Notes under the pieces: model-generated
The model's input: the letters and a program-made list of their open reading frames with translations, nothing else
Database searches by the model: none
Told to the model about the DNA's origin: nothing
Assembly: GCF_028621715.1 (NCBI RefSeq)
Contig: NZ_CP117466.1
Location: 2,182,501 to 2,246,500, forward strand
DNA from: Paracoccus marcusii
GTDB lineage: Bacteria > Pseudomonadota > Alphaproteobacteria > Rhodobacterales > Rhodobacteraceae
DNA: 64,000 nucleotides
Direction: 5' to 3'
Shown here: in pieces, positions 1-10,273 of the stretch
Position numbering within the stretch: position 1 is the stretch's first letter
How the letters are laid out: each line of letters starts with the position of its first letter
Made by a program: the position numbers and the translations under genes

Positions 1-1
1 A

Positions 2-733
2 GTTGAGCTGTGCAGCTCGAGCCTTCAGCGGTTCGAGTGCTTCTTGCGCTGCAATGCCATCGATATGATCGGCGGCCATGCCGTGGCAGACGCGATTGGT
101 GGGACATTCAGCCGGCTCGACGTCACCTCCGAAGCGGACTGGAGTACGATTGCCGAGCAGTTCCCGACGATGGATATCGTCGTCAACAACGCCGGGGTCA
201 CCGGGTTCGAGGGATCCGTCCCACCGGCGCATGATCCGGAGAATGCACGGCTTGCCGATTGACGCGCCGTTCATGCCGTCAACCTGGACGGCACCTTCCT
301 GGGCTGCCGCTATGCCATCCGCGCCATGAGGCCGAAAGGCGTGGGATCGATCATCAACATTTCCTCGCGCTCGGGGCTTGTCGGCATCCCGATGGCGGCA
401 GCCTACGCGTCCTCCAAGGCCGCCGTTCGCAATCACACGAAAAGCGTGGCGCTGTACTGCGCGGGGCAGGGCCTGAACATCCGGTGCAACTCGATCCATC
501 CCGCGGCGGTGATGACGCCGATATGGGAACCAATGCTGGGCAGCGGCCCCGACCGCAGCAAGCGGGAGGCGGCAATGGTCGCCGACACGCCCCTGCGCCG
601 CTTTGGCAGGCCCGAGGAGGTGGCTGCGCTGGCGATCATGCTGGCATCGGACGAGGCAACCTACGTGACCGGGGCTGAACTGACGATCGATGGGGGTATC
701 CTAGCAGGTTCGGCCGCCGCGCCCGGAAGTTAG
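2..733 (+). pseudogene. Short-chain dehydrogenase (SDR), broken and 5'-incomplete
   Basis: The frame encodes the middle and end of a classical SDR: an NNAG motif (IVVNNAGV), the active-site region with Ser in NISSRSG and YxxxK as Y-ASSK, and the usual C-terminal [10 protein letters not shown]. An in-frame TGA at 260-262 interrupts it just before [13 protein letters not shown], where intact SDRs read straight through. The N-terminal TGxxxGIG cofactor loop is missing, and the first about 40 bases do not look like SDR sequence in this frame. The gene is therefore cut or rearranged at the left end as well as carrying a nonsense codon. SDRs are NAD(P)-dependent oxidoreductases; the substrate cannot be inferred. 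A sequencing error at 260-262 is possible but would not restore the missing N-terminus. Confidence 0.75.
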
Positions 734-1188
734 TTTAAGAGGTGGATGCCCATAATTTAGCTGAACTGAATGCATATCGAAAATAACGTTAGACAGGGAA
801 TTCGATTAACCCTAAGCAGAAATCAATAATAAGAACTACCTCAGTAGTTGAGCGCACTTCGGCGGCAGAGATCGAGGGCACGAGCAGTACGACAAAGACG
901 CATGGTCGATGACATGCGTTGGCTCCCGGGTCAGATCCGGGAGCCGCTTCTTTTCTATAAAAAGACTTAACGCGTTGAACCGTCGGCTGCCCGGCACCCG
1001 CGTTGTGCTGCATACCGTCAATACCTCCTCGACAGCTCCACTGTAGGTTTATCTGAAGAAATGGCTTGCATCAGGTGAGCTAGGTGAAACCAGTATACCG
1101 ACACCTACTAAGCAAAAGCCTCATTGAACGCTCTCCGAAGCGCGGCTTAGGTATTGCCGACGCCGTTACTTTAAACCACACCGCCGGC
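734..1188. other. Intergenic region with stacked hairpins, possible small RNA
   Basis: No protein gene is convincing here. Three short inverted repeats follow one another on the + strand: ACTAC/GTAGT at about 835-848, GCATG/CATGC at 900-917, and a 9-bp GC-rich stem at 921-945 followed by pyrimidine-rich sequence. This is the layout of a small non-coding RNA ending in its own terminator, but the same DNA could simply end transcription of the broken SDR. I do not recognise the RNA family. Confidence 0.3.
921..955 (+). terminator. Rho-independent terminator
   Basis: GGCTCCCGG at 921-929 pairs perfectly with CCGGGAGCC at 937-945 across a 7-base loop, and GCTTCTTTTCT follows. It sits downstream of the SDR remnant and upstream of the thermonuclease gene. 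Confidence 0.75.
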
Positions 1189-1764
1189 ATGACGACGCGT
1201 CGCAGAACAAAACGCCACGCCAAGCCGAAGGTTTGGCTGGTCGTTATTGCCCTTGTAGCTGCGCTGCTCTTGATCGGCGACGACTATCCCCAGCTGCGTC
1301 AGGTGGTGGATGCGTTCTTGCAGGAGTTCGTCAGCGACAAACGTGTGGTCAAACGACAGGTAGGAAACGCGGAGGTCATCGATGGCGATACGATAGACGT
1401 GACAGGCTCCCGTGTGCGGCTCTACGGCATCGACGCACCGGAAGCAGCACAGACCTGTCAGCGCGATGGTCGAACCTGGGTCTGCGGGATGATTGCCAAA
1501 AACTCACTCGTGTCCTTGATTGCCGGTCGGCAAGTCAAATGCGAGGAACAGGATATCGACCGCTATGAGAGACGCGTCGCGACCTGCTGGGCCGAGGAAG
1601 AGAACATAAACGCGTGGATGGTGGAGAACGGCTGGGCCGTGGCATACCGGCAATACGGCGGCGCGATCTATGATCAGGAGGAGGCGGTAGCGCGGGCGGC
1701 GCGGCGGGGGATCTGGAGCAGTGAGTTCGTCATGCCGTGGGACTGGCGTAAAAGCCGACGATAG
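1189..1764 (+). CDS. Membrane-anchored thermonuclease (SNase-like)
   Basis: A 191-residue protein counted from the ATG at 1189, where MTTRRRTKR leads into one hydrophobic segment (about residues 14-29, WLVVIALVAALLLIG). This gives a signal-anchor placing the rest in the periplasm. The remainder is a staphylococcal-nuclease domain: VIDGDTIDV carries the Ca-binding Asp, VRLYGIDAPE the catalytic Arg plus Asp/Glu, and DRYERRVA the second Arg. The family hydrolyses DNA and RNA to 3'-phosphonucleotides with Ca2+. An upstream GTG at 1084 with AGGTGA before it is an alternative start adding 35 residues, but the basic-then-hydrophobic N-terminus favours 1189. It stands alone; an inverted repeat AGGACC/GGTCCT (1763-1788) overlaps its stop. 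Confidence 0.85.
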   Translation: MTTRRRTKRHAKPKVWLVVIALVAALLLIGDDYPQLRQVVDAFLQEFVSDKRVVKRQVGNAEVIDGDTIDVTGSRVRLYGIDAPEAAQTCQRDGRTWVCGMIAKNSLVSLIAGRQVKCEEQDIDRYERRVATCWAEEENINAWMVENGWAVAYRQYGGAIYDQEEAVARAARRGIWSSEFVMPWDWRKSRR

Positions 1765-2210
1765 GACCCAAAAGGTTCCTTAGGTCCTCAGCCTACGTCG
1801 AACAGTCATGCATCACCGCGTTGGGTGAAAGGGAGCGGACGCCCACGCTTTGCAAGGGTACCAACGATGCATCTCGCTCGCGATCCCTATTGACCACACT
1901 AGCTCCATCACCGCTTCCTGGGATCTGCCTGCGTGCCGAAAAGAAGAGATGCCCTGCTCGTCACGGTGGGGACAGTTCCAGTCACAGTCCAACACCTGGT
2001 CTTGAAACGTGTGACACGCGCGAACCGCGAACTTCGGGTGCGAACCCCGCTATTTTCTTTAGAACTGAGGTTGTTACGCGGCTAAGCCTCCCGCATATGA
2101 ACCTGCGCCTGAAGGACCCGAAAGCCCCCATAGGGTCCTCTTCTTGTCGGCCCGATCGGCCCATGCACACAGCTGAATCCCGTGTGTCCTCGCCTCAGGT
2201 TTGAACCGAC
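1765..2210. other. Intergenic, no gene recognised
   Basis: Open frames here give no protein-like composition or motif. A hairpin at 1763-1788 (AGGACC...GGTCCT, with AAGGTTCCTT inside) could end transcription of the nuclease gene but lacks a T-run. Confidence 0.4.
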
Positions 2211-4250
2211 CTATCCCCACATCGCCCGCATGCTGGCGGCGACATCGATGGGTGCGGGCGTAGGGCGGGTCTCACCTGCAATGACAGGAGGGGACCAGCT
2301 CACGGCCTCGAACCGGTCAAGAATGCCGCCGGGGATGAACCGAGTGCGGATGGCATAGACGTGACGATCGCCATTGCGGCTCTGCTGGGTGACGTAGAAA
2401 CGCTGCGGTAGGCCGAGGGTCAGGTGATCCTTGGCCCGCGTCATCGCGACGTAGAGCAGGCGGCGCTCCTCCTCCAGCTCATGTGTGCTGCCGGTGCCCA
2501 GGTCCGACGGGATGCAGCCGTCGACGGCATTCAGGATATGCACTGACCGCCATTCCTGGCCCTTGGCAGAGTGGATGGTCGACAGGATCAGGTAATCCTC
2601 GTCCTTGAGGGGCACGCCGGCCTGATCGCTGGTGGCGTCGGGCGGGTCTAGGGTCAGCTCGGTCAGGAAGGCCTCAGCCGACGGATAGCCCGTAGCGATC
2701 TGCTCCAGCTGCAACAGGTCTGCGCGCCGTGCCTCGGCATCCTCGTGAATGCGGTCCAGATGCGGATCATACCAGGCGCGGGCAAGGCCGATGGCGGCGG
2801 GCCAGGGCACCGCGGTCGTCATCGTATCCACGAACCCTTGCCATGACGCACCCGCCCGCGGCGGCGGTGCGACATCGCCCCACGCGGCGCCGGGCTCAAT
2901 AGCCAGGTCCAGTGCATCCAGAATACGCCCGGCGGCGGTCGGACCCACGCCCGGGATCAGCTGCAGCACTCGGAACCCCGCCACCCGGTCGCGCGGGTTG
3001 CGCGCCAGCCGCAGGACCGAGAGCAGGTCTTTGACGTGGGCACTGTCCAGGAACTTGAGGCCCCCGAACTTGACGTAGGGCACGTTACGACGGGTCAGCT
3101 CGGCCTCGATCTGGGCGGCGTGGCTGGATGTGCGGAACAGCACGGCCTGATCCTTCAGGCGCATGCCGCCCTCGCGATCCTCAAGGATTCGGTTCACCAT
3201 GTAGCGGGCCTGCAATGCCTCGGTCGCGACGGTGACCAACCGCGGCTTGTCCGCGCTAGCCCGGTCGGACCAGAGATCCTTGGTGAAGCGTTCCGCAGCC
3301 CCGGCGATCACGGCATTGGCGGCAGTCAGGATCGGCTGGGTGGAGCGATAGTTGCGCTCAAGCGTGATGACGTCCGCCGGCGGCGAAAAGGCGTGCGGGA
3401 AGTCCAGGATGTTGCGGACATCAGCAGCGCGGAAGGCATAGATCGATTGTGCGTCGTCGCCGACTACTGTCAGGCCATGCCCGTCTGGTTTCAGCGCGGT
3501 CAGAATACGTGCCTGCAAGCGATTGGTGTCCTGGTATTCGTCGATCAGCACATGGTCCCACGCGCCACCGATATGAGCCGCGAAGTCCGGATCAGCCATG
3601 ACCTGTGCCCAAGCCAACAACAGGTCATCATAGTCCAGAACGTTCTGGGTCTGCTTGGCGGTGACGTAGGTGCCAAAGAGCGTTCTCAGGTGGTCGGCCC
3701 ACATCGCGCACCACGGAAAATGGTCGCGCAGGACGTCCGAAAGAGGCGCGCCGGAGTTCACGGCGCGCGAATAGATCGCAAGGCAGGTCCCCTTGGTCGG
3801 AAAGCGCGTCTCGGACGTAGAAAGGCCTAGCCCGTTCCGGACGAGGTTCATCAGATCGGCGCTATCCTCGCGGTCATGGATCGAGAAGTTGGGGTGAAGG
3901 CCGATGGCCAATGCATGCTCGCGCAGGATCCGTGCGCCGATGGCATGGAAGGTTCCCGTCCAACAAAGAGCCTCGGCCGCGACAGGGGTGCCCATGGCGG
4001 CGGCGGTAATGCGTTCGACGCGCCGGGTCAGCTCGGACGCGGCGCGGCGCGAGAATGTCATCAGCAGGATGCGGCGCGGATCGGCACCCGTGACCAGCAG
4101 GTGCGCCACCCGGTGCGCCAGCATGTCGGTCTTGCCTGATCCGGCTCCGGCGATGACCAGCAAAGGCGGGGGTAGGGCCGGGCCCTCGGTTCCGAATACT
4201 GCCGCGGCACGCTGCTGATCGTTCAGCTTGTCGAGATACGGAGTCGCCAT
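2211..4250 (-). CDS. UvrD/Rep-family superfamily 1 DNA helicase
   Basis: This 679-residue ATP-dependent 3'-5' helicase has the SF1 motifs in order: the Q-motif region LNDQQRAAAV, Walker A AGAGSGKT (residues 34-41), Walker B with the Q residue as IDEYQDTN, motif III VVGDDAQSIYAFR, motif IV LERNYRST, motif V STIHSAKGQEW and motif VI VAMTRAKDHL. It is slightly shorter than UvrD (about 720 residues) and ends without UvrD's usual C-terminal tail. It lies 130 bp downstream of dnaE2 on the same strand, so it may be read with the SOS mutagenesis genes. That would place it in repair or translesion synthesis, unwinding gapped or damaged duplex. The ATG at 4250 follows AGGAC. Function as a helicase is well supported; involvement in mutagenesis is inferred from position. 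Confidence 0.9.
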   Translation of the reverse strand: MATPYLDKLNDQQRAAAVFGTEGPALPPPLLVIAGAGSGKTDMLAHRVAHLLVTGADPRRILLMTFSRRAASELTRRVERITAAAMGTPVAAEALCWTGTFHAIGARILREHALAIGLHPNFSIHDREDSADLMNLVRNGLGLSTSETRFPTKGTCLAIYSRAVNSGAPLSDVLRDHFPWCAMWADHLRTLFGTYVTAKQTQNVLDYDDLLLAWAQVMADPDFAAHIGGAWDHVLIDEYQDTNRLQARILTALKPDGHGLTVVGDDAQSIYAFRAADVRNILDFPHAFSPPADVITLERNYRSTQPILTAANAVIAGAAERFTKDLWSDRASADKPRLVTVATEALQARYMVNRILEDREGGMRLKDQAVLFRTSSHAAQIEAELTRRNVPYVKFGGLKFLDSAHVKDLLSVLRLARNPRDRVAGFRVLQLIPGVGPTAAGRILDALDLAIEPGAAWGDVAPPPRAGASWQGFVDTMTTAVPWPAAIGLARAWYDPHLDRIHEDAEARRADLLQLEQIATGYPSAEAFLTELTLDPPDATSDQAGVPLKDEDYLILSTIHSAKGQEWRSVHILNAVDGCIPSDLGTGSTHELEEERRLLYVAMTRAKDHLTLGLPQRFYVTQQSRNGDRHVYAIRTRFIPGGILDRFEAVSWSPPVIAGETRPTPAPIDVAASMRAMWG

Positions 4251-4380
4251 GTCGTCCTGCCCGTTTGTCCTGATAGCTCAGGTGAGCCTAGCCATGCTGG
4301 AACGTAATGGAAACATCTACACCTGATCGCCAAGGAAAGTCCTTGCTTGCACATCACTTGGCTTCGGCAATTTGCTTTAT

Positions 4381-7300
4381 TTACCGGAAATCTCGCGTCT
4401 TCACCCGAATTGCGTCTATGTGAAGGTCAGGAATGTAGATATCACGGGGTTTAAGCTTGTTTGGTAGAGCTTCACGCGGAGCGTCCACTGCGGATGTGCG
4501 TGGATCCGATGCCGGGGCGCCATGATGGAATTCATCGCCGCGACCATGGGGCAGGGGAAATGCCATCCCGCGCTGACCGATGCTAGCTAAGTCCGCAGAG
4601 AGGTCGGTCAGGCGATGGACCACAAGATGAACCACCTCGCCATCGCGCTGAACACGACCGGCGGCGGAGAGCATCCCGGCAGACAGGATAATGCGCCGGT
4701 GAGCGTCAAAGACCTTGGGCCAGACGACGAGGTTTGCAATGCCGGTTTCATCCTCCAGTGTGATGAACATGGTACCTTTGGCTGACCCGGGACGCTGACG
4801 AACGAGGACCAGCCCAGCAATCTCGGTCCAGCGACGGTTGGGGGCGGCCATGGCCTCGGCGCAAGTACGGATCCGCCGGGTCTTCAAGCTGGTACGCAGG
4901 AACGACACAGGGTGGTGGCGCAGAGACAAGCCGACATGGCTATAGTCCTCCACCACCTCCCGACCGGCCGACATTGGGCGCAACGTAACGGCTGGCTCTA
5001 AATGAGGTGTTCCTGGGACGGCTTCAGTTTCGACACGATTCTTTCCGATGCGGTGTATTGGTTCGGGATCGTGTCTGACTGTACCAGGAGCGTCCTGCTT
5101 GATCGCAGCGAAAAGAGGCAAGTCGTCGTTGCGCAGTCCTTTGATGGCCCAGATCGCTTCCCGGCGTGCCAAGCCAAACGCCGGCAGCAAGCCGTCCGCC
5201 TCGGCTATGCGGGTCAAAGCCGCCATGGGCACCTCCGCGCGGCGGCAGAGATCGGGCACATCGGCGAAGGGCCGGCCGGCGCGGCTCGAGAGAATGGCCT
5301 TTGCGTGGCCCTCGGCCAACCCTTTGACCAGACGCAATCCAAGGCGAACGGCAAAGCGCCCGTCACCGTGGTCACCGATTGGTTCCAGAGTACAATCCCA
5401 TTCTGATCCGTTGATGCAGACCGGGCGAACGTCGACTCCGTGATCGCATGCGTCGCGGACAATTTGGGCAGGGGCATAGAAGCCCATAGGTTGACTGTTT
5501 AAAAGCGCGGCACAGAAGGCGTCGGGATGCCAGCACTTTAGCCAGGCTGAAGCATAGGCGATCAGAGCAAAGCTTGCCGCGTGGCTTTCAGGAAAGCCGT
5601 AGCTGCCGAAGCCCTCCAGTTGCCGAAAGGTCCTCTCGGCGAATTCGCGGTCATAGCCGCGCGCGGCCATGCCGTCGATCAGCTTGTCGCGAAACTTCGA
5701 TACCCCACCTGTAAACTTAAAAGTGGCCATCGATTTGCGCAGCATGTCGGCCTCACCTGGGGTGAACCCAGCGCATTCGATGGCCACACGCATGGCCTGC
5801 TCCTGAAAAAGCGGCACGCCCAGGGTCTTGCCCAGAACCTTTTCCAATTCGGGAGTAGGATAGTGAACCGGCTCCAGCCCAGCCCTCCTGCGCAAGTAGG
5901 GGTGAACCATGTCGCCCTGGATCGGTCCGGGTCGTACAATGGCTACCTGCACCACCAGGTCGTAATAGGTGCGAGGCTTGAGGCGCGGGAGCATTGACAT
6001 CTGCGCGCGACTTTCAATCTGGAATGTCCCCAATGTGTCGGCCTTGCGGATCATCGCATAGGTGCGCGGATCCTCGGCCGGGACGGTCGCTAGATTGTAA
6101 TGTTCGCCCTTGTGTGCAGCGATCAGGTCAAGCCCCCGGCGCATGCATGTCAGCATGCCCAGCGCCAGGACGTCGACCTTCATGAACTTCAAGGTGTCGA
6201 TGTCGTCCTTGTCCCATTCTATGATTTGACGATCAACCATGGCGGCGGGTTCGATAGGGACAAGATCATCCAGACGATCATGTGTCAGGACAAATCCGCC
6301 TGGGTGCTGGGACAGATGCCGCGGCGCGCCGCGAAGCTGCGATGCCAGATCAAGAGTCAGCCGCAACCGGCGATCGTCAGGGTTCAGGCCCAGCTCTTGA
6401 ATCTGGGCATCGGTGATGCCGTCCTCGCCCCATGACCAAAGCTGACCGGAGATGGCCCGGATCAGATCTTCGGGCAGACCCAGGGCCTTGCCAACGTCAC
6501 GCAGCGCACCCTTGGTGCGGTAGCGGATCACCACGGCGGTCAGCGCGGCATGACTGCGGCCATAGGTCTTGTAGACCCACTGGATGACCTCCTCGCGACG
6601 CTCGTGCTCGAAGTCCACGTCGATATCGGGTGGTTCGCGACGCTCCTCGCTGATGAACCTTTCGAACAGCAGATCATTACGCCCCGGATCGATAGAGGTG
6701 ATGCCCAGCACATAGCAGACAGCGGAATTGGCTGCCGACCCCCGGCCCTGACAGAGAATGCTGCGGGAACGGGCGAAGCGGACGATGCTATTCACGGTCA
6801 GGAAATAGGGGGCATATTTCAACCGGGCGATCAGATGCAGTTCATGCTGGAGGCTAGCAGTCACCTCTACCGGTATACCCTCGGGGTAACGCTCTGCAGC
6901 ACCTTCCCATGTCAGGTCCTCCAGCGTCTGTTGAGGGGTCAATGTCGGGTCTTCGCGTTCCTCGGGATACTGATAGCGCAATTCGTCCAATGAAAAACTG
7001 CAACGTTTGGCGATCTGCTGCGTCCGAGCAATCGCCTCCGGGTAGCGAGGGAACAGGCGCACCATCTCAGCCGGAGCCTTCAGATATCGGTCAGCATGGC
7101 GCTCCCGACGAAAGCCCAGGGCGTCGACAGTGGTGGTGTGTCGGATGGCGGTGACCACGTCCTGCAGGATGCGGCGATCAGGGACATGGAACAGAACGTC
7201 GTTGGTAATGACCGTGGCCACGCCCAGCCCCGCCGCCAGGGTCGACAGTTCGTGAAGCCGCATCTGATCGTTGGGGCGGCGGCGGATCGTAAGTGCCAGA

Positions 7301-7740
7301 TACGCGCGGTCGCCAAAGCTGTCACGCAGACGGCGCAGGTGCAGGGCACAGAGGTCATCCGCCGTATCTGGGATCAGTATGGCGAGCAGGCCCTCGGCAT
7401 GGCAATGAAGATCGGGCCAGTCCAGATGGCAGTTGCCCTTTCCTGCCCTTGCTTTGCCGATGGACAGAAGGCGACAGAGGCGCGAGTAGCCTGCCCTGTC
7501 GGTGGGATAGACCAGCACCGACATCCCGCAGCGCATATCCAGGCGACAACCAACGATGAGACGCACGCCAGTCTCTTTGGCGGCTTCATGCGCCCGCACG
7601 ATCCCGGCGAGGCTGTTCCTGTCCGTGACCGCCATCGCACGGATGCCCAGAAGCGCTGCGGTAGCAAATAACTCCTTGGCCGAGGACGCCCCGCGCAGAA
7701 ACGAGAATTGTGTCGTGACCTGTAGTTCCACATAGCTCAT
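4381..7740 (-). CDS. dnaE2: Error-prone DNA polymerase DnaE2 (ImuC)
   Basis: A C-family polymerase alpha subunit of the damage-inducible DnaE2 type, about 1119 residues. The N-terminal PHP domain begins with [17 protein letters not shown], the signature opening of DnaE2. The palm carries the catalytic pair in PDIDVDFEH, followed by the helix-hairpin-helix and OB-fold ([19 protein letters not shown]). DnaE2 copies damaged templates as part of the ImuA-ImuB-DnaE2 mutasome. I take the ATG at 7740, whose ATGA overlaps the imuB stop; this translational coupling and the conserved YVELQ start rule out the nine upstream residues. Transcribed leftwards in one operon with imuA and imuB, under the LexA box at 9975-9989. 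Confidence 0.95.
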   Translation of the reverse strand: MSYVELQVTTQFSFLRGASSAKELFATAALLGIRAMAVTDRNSLAGIVRAHEAAKETGVRLIVGCRLDMRCGMSVLVYPTDRAGYSRLCRLLSIGKARAGKGNCHLDWPDLHCHAEGLLAILIPDTADDLCALHLRRLRDSFGDRAYLALTIRRRPNDQMRLHELSTLAAGLGVATVITNDVLFHVPDRRILQDVVTAIRHTTTVDALGFRRERHADRYLKAPAEMVRLFPRYPEAIARTQQIAKRCSFSLDELRYQYPEEREDPTLTPQQTLEDLTWEGAAERYPEGIPVEVTASLQHELHLIARLKYAPYFLTVNSIVRFARSRSILCQGRGSAANSAVCYVLGITSIDPGRNDLLFERFISEERREPPDIDVDFEHERREEVIQWVYKTYGRSHAALTAVVIRYRTKGALRDVGKALGLPEDLIRAISGQLWSWGEDGITDAQIQELGLNPDDRRLRLTLDLASQLRGAPRHLSQHPGGFVLTHDRLDDLVPIEPAAMVDRQIIEWDKDDIDTLKFMKVDVLALGMLTCMRRGLDLIAAHKGEHYNLATVPAEDPRTYAMIRKADTLGTFQIESRAQMSMLPRLKPRTYYDLVVQVAIVRPGPIQGDMVHPYLRRRAGLEPVHYPTPELEKVLGKTLGVPLFQEQAMRVAIECAGFTPGEADMLRKSMATFKFTGGVSKFRDKLIDGMAARGYDREFAERTFRQLEGFGSYGFPESHAASFALIAYASAWLKCWHPDAFCAALLNSQPMGFYAPAQIVRDACDHGVDVRPVCINGSEWDCTLEPIGDHGDGRFAVRLGLRLVKGLAEGHAKAILSSRAGRPFADVPDLCRRAEVPMAALTRIAEADGLLPAFGLARREAIWAIKGLRNDDLPLFAAIKQDAPGTVRHDPEPIHRIGKNRVETEAVPGTPHLEPAVTLRPMSAGREVVEDYSHVGLSLRHHPVSFLRTSLKTRRIRTCAEAMAAPNRRWTEIAGLVLVRQRPGSAKGTMFITLEDETGIANLVVWPKVFDAHRRIILSAGMLSAAGRVQRDGEVVHLVVHRLTDLSADLASIGQRGMAFPLPHGRGDEFHHGAPASDPRTSAVDAPREALPNKLKPRDIYIPDLHIDAIRVKTRDFR

Positions 7741-9257
7741 CCGAAGACCCCGTGGATGAACCAGCAATGGGAGCCGGTGGTCGCGTCCTCGCCATCACCA
7801 GCGCGGTAGATCCAGAAGCGCTGACCAGCTTCGTCCTCAATGCGGAAGTAGTCGCGCACCGAACGTGCCTCGGCATCGCGCTTCCACCACTCACCGAAAA
7901 TCCGCTCGGGCCCGTCAGCGCGGCGGACCCGGTGGCGAATACCGCGCCATGAAATCCAGTTCGGGGGATGGTCGGGCAACAGCGCCATCGTGTCGATGGG
8001 CTCGGGCCGGGGCAACAGACGTGATGGCCGTGGCCAGTGTCCAGGCCAGCCGATGCCCTGATCGGGCGACAATGCACCAATCCGCGTCACCGATCGTTCA
8101 GGTACGTCACTCGACACCGGCGCCATGCGATAGACCGCGCGATGTCCTACACGGTTGGACAGCATGTCGACCAGATCAGAAATGTCGGGCGGGGTGCGCT
8201 CCAAAAGGGTGCTGGCCTGTCGGGGCGCAAGTGGCTCAGCCAAAGTGGCCGTCAGCGTCATGATCTCGATCCCAAAGCCCGGGTCGATGGTGCAGATCTT
8301 GTCGCAGAGGAGCCTGGTCAGGCGTTTGTGGTCCCGTTGGGCCACGGCCAGTCCAACCCTGACCGTTTCAATCCGATCGTCGACGCGCCAGCATAACAGA
8401 TCAAGCCGGCGGGCCCCCTCGCCACGAGCCTCCAGTGCCGTACAGAGGTCCGTCACCAGCTTGGCGATGTATCGCGCAATGGTCTCCGGAGCCCCAATGG
8501 GTTCGAAAAAGTTGCGGCGTACTTCGATCAGACCTTCAGGGCGCAAAGGATCAATCGGCTCTTTAACAACGCCCAGCGCCTGATCGAGCCTGCGGCATAG
8601 TTCTGGACCAAAGCGCGACGTTAGCGGGGCGCGGGGCGTATCAATAAGGTCTTTGATCGTCGCGAAGCCCAGATCCAGCAGGCCCGCCACGGTGGCCGGT
8701 GGCAAACGCAAAGCTGCCAGTGGGAGGGGGCCCAGCACTGAGGCCACCGAGCCGGGCAGGGCGATACACGCCGCAGTCTCACGGTGATGACGGGCGAGCG
8801 CATGGGCCGCACCCCAAGTGTCGGCGATGGCAACATGCGCAGTAAGCCCCGAGAGGGTCAGGCGACCAAGAAGCGTCTCAAGCAGAGCCTCCTCGCCGCC
8901 ATGCAGATGATCCGCGCCCGTGACATCGATGACCACGCCATCCGGAGGATCAACTGCGACGACGGGCGCGATGCGTTGAAGAAGCCACAGGCCCAGTCGT
9001 TCAAGGGACTGATGATCACCCATAGGATCCGCCGCTTCAACGCGCAGGTCCGGAATGATTGCCTGTGCCTTGCTGACCGGCATTCCGATGCGGAGTCCTT
9101 GACCAATGGCCAGCTTGCAGGCCGCCGTGATCACGCGGCGGTTGCCAACACGTCCTGCAAGAATGAGCGGCGCCTCAGCTGAGGCCGTATTGTCTGCCTG
9201 CCTGCGTCGCCGGTCGATTGGCCACAGGGGAAGGCAGACCGAGATGACCCGTGTCAT
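7737..9257 (-). CDS. imuB: ImuB, Y-family polymerase-like mutasome subunit
   Basis: About 506 residues starting [16 protein letters not shown], typical of ImuB. The palm and thumb of a Y-family polymerase are recognisable ([34 protein letters not shown]), but ImuB proteins are known to lack the catalytic acidic residues and act as a clamp-binding adaptor for DnaE2. A little-finger-like region and C-terminal tail follow. The start at 9257 is preceded by GGAGG at good spacing. The 5' end overlaps imuA by about 80 bases and the 3' end overlaps dnaE2 by ATGA, so the three genes are tightly coupled. Confidence 0.93.
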   Translation of the reverse strand: MTRVISVCLPLWPIDRRRRQADNTASAEAPLILAGRVGNRRVITAACKLAIGQGLRIGMPVSKAQAIIPDLRVEAADPMGDHQSLERLGLWLLQRIAPVVAVDPPDGVVIDVTGADHLHGGEEALLETLLGRLTLSGLTAHVAIADTWGAAHALARHHRETAACIALPGSVASVLGPLPLAALRLPPATVAGLLDLGFATIKDLIDTPRAPLTSRFGPELCRRLDQALGVVKEPIDPLRPEGLIEVRRNFFEPIGAPETIARYIAKLVTDLCTALEARGEGARRLDLLCWRVDDRIETVRVGLAVAQRDHKRLTRLLCDKICTIDPGFGIEIMTLTATLAEPLAPRQASTLLERTPPDISDLVDMLSNRVGHRAVYRMAPVSSDVPERSVTRIGALSPDQGIGWPGHWPRPSRLLPRPEPIDTMALLPDHPPNWISWRGIRHRVRRADGPERIFGEWWKRDAEARSVRDYFRIEDEAGQRFWIYRAGDGEDATTGSHCWFIHGVFG

Positions 9258-9933
9258 CACAGCCCTCCAACTCAAGATCAAAAGACTCGCCGGCCCGCGC
9301 GCGGATCAGCTCTATCAGCCAGCGTGGCCGGCCGATGCCCGGAACGGGCAAGGGTGACGAGGGCAGCACCGACACCCGCCAGCGGGTCATCGCTGCTGTT
9401 GGCTGGCCGAAATCGCTGGCGTCCGCCTGTCGCCGCCAACGCCTCAAGGCAATGCCAATGGTTCCCGACGCCTTAGCCGCCAGATGCAATCGGCGCGAGG
9501 CGGTCATCGACAGCTTTGCCACATCCGCGACGACAGCTCCGATCCCGCCGTGCCGCAGCCCTTCCTCCATGGAGGCGAGCACAGCGTTCTCGTCTCCCGC
9601 CTCGACATAAATCACCCGATCGGAGGACAGGCCTACCTGTTCCAGCGCCGGTGCAAACAGATCGGCCTGCGTCATACACCACAATACGGGTCCTGATAGT
9701 CGGGCTGCGATCCCTGCCGCGAAACAGGCCGCCGCTGCTCCATCTAGCGCTCCTCTGCCGCCACCCGCGACTTCGTGCAGGCACCCCATTGCCAGACCTC
9801 CTTGGGGAAGGCGTCGGTCCAGCGCATTGACACCAAAAGGCAATACCTTACGCGCATACGTTTCCGCTCCCTCGAGATGGGCAATGCGGGCTCTCAAGGC
9901 GGCAACGTTGGGGCGGGGGACGGTATCGGTCAT
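9175..9933 (-). CDS. imuA: ImuA, RecA-like mutasome accessory protein
   Basis: About 252 residues with the RecA/SulA-like ImuA layout: an N-terminal helix with ALRARIAHLEG, then LPFGVNALDRRLPQGGLAMGCLHEVAG, the region matching the RecA core entrance. In the studied systems ImuA is needed with ImuB and DnaE2 for damage-induced mutagenesis. First gene of the leftward cassette, with a LexA box about 42 bp upstream. No good ribosome site precedes the ATG at 9933; a GTG at 9954 adding seven residues is an alternative. The C-terminus overlaps imuB out of frame. Confidence 0.9.
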   Translation of the reverse strand: MTDTVPRPNVAALRARIAHLEGAETYARKVLPFGVNALDRRLPQGGLAMGCLHEVAGGGRGALDGAAAACFAAGIAARLSGPVLWCMTQADLFAPALEQVGLSSDRVIYVEAGDENAVLASMEEGLRHGGIGAVVADVAKLSMTASRRLHLAAKASGTIGIALRRWRRQADASDFGQPTAAMTRWRVSVLPSSPLPVPGIGRPRWLIELIRARAGESFDLELEGCDDTGHLGLPSPVANRPATQAGRQYGLS

Positions 9934-9974
9934 AATGGGGAGAATGCATTTCACGTCAAAGTTGCAGAATCTTA

Positions 9975-9989
9975 GTTCCTGTTTTGTTC
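9975..9989 (-). promoter_or_regulatory. LexA (SOS) box upstream of imuA
   Basis: The + strand reads GTTCCTGTTTTGTTC, an exact GTTC-N7-GTTC direct repeat, the LexA operator of alphaproteobacteria. It lies 42-56 bp upstream of the imuA ATG, where a bound repressor would block the promoter. This agrees with the known LexA control of imuAB-dnaE2 cassettes. Confidence 0.9.
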
Positions 9990-10083
9990 TTATTGCGACA
10001 ATGTGTCAACCTCTCGAAAGGATATGATGAACGACGGCATGAGTACCGGCTCCTCACGACTTGGACCTACGACACACAGGACG

Positions 10084-10116
10084 ATTGGTCTTACCAATAC
10101 CAGTCGTTATTATAAT
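10084..10116 (+). promoter_or_regulatory. FadR-type GntR operator over a promoter
   Basis: ATTGGT-CTT-ACCAAT (10084-10098) is a perfect inverted repeat matching the TGGT-N3-ACCA form bound by FadR-subfamily GntR regulators. A TATAAT at 10111-10116 follows, with TTGGTC overlapping the operator as a possible -35. It lies in an AT-rich leader about 175 bp before the gntR start, so the regulator probably controls its own operon with the TRAP genes. Confidence 0.6.
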
Positions 10117-10273
10117 ACCGTTTTCGTGAGTAAGTTTTTGAAAAAAATAAGACTTTGCATTGCTCTTCTTGGATCTTCACTGTGTGCGATGCAGGATTTT
10201 TTCCGTGACGCGCACTGTTCGTTGATTCTTGCGGCGATTGGTCGGAGCATTGTTGCACTCGGGAGGAGTGCCG

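Noticed and set aside
1821..2204. 127-residue frame between the nuclease and helicase genes
   Set aside because: No ribosome site, no motif, and composition like random GC-rich sequence.
4290..4320. Possible LexA box upstream of the helicase gene (GGAACGTAATGGAAAC)
   Set aside because: The second half is not GAAC at the required N7 spacing, so it does not match the alphaproteobacterial box.
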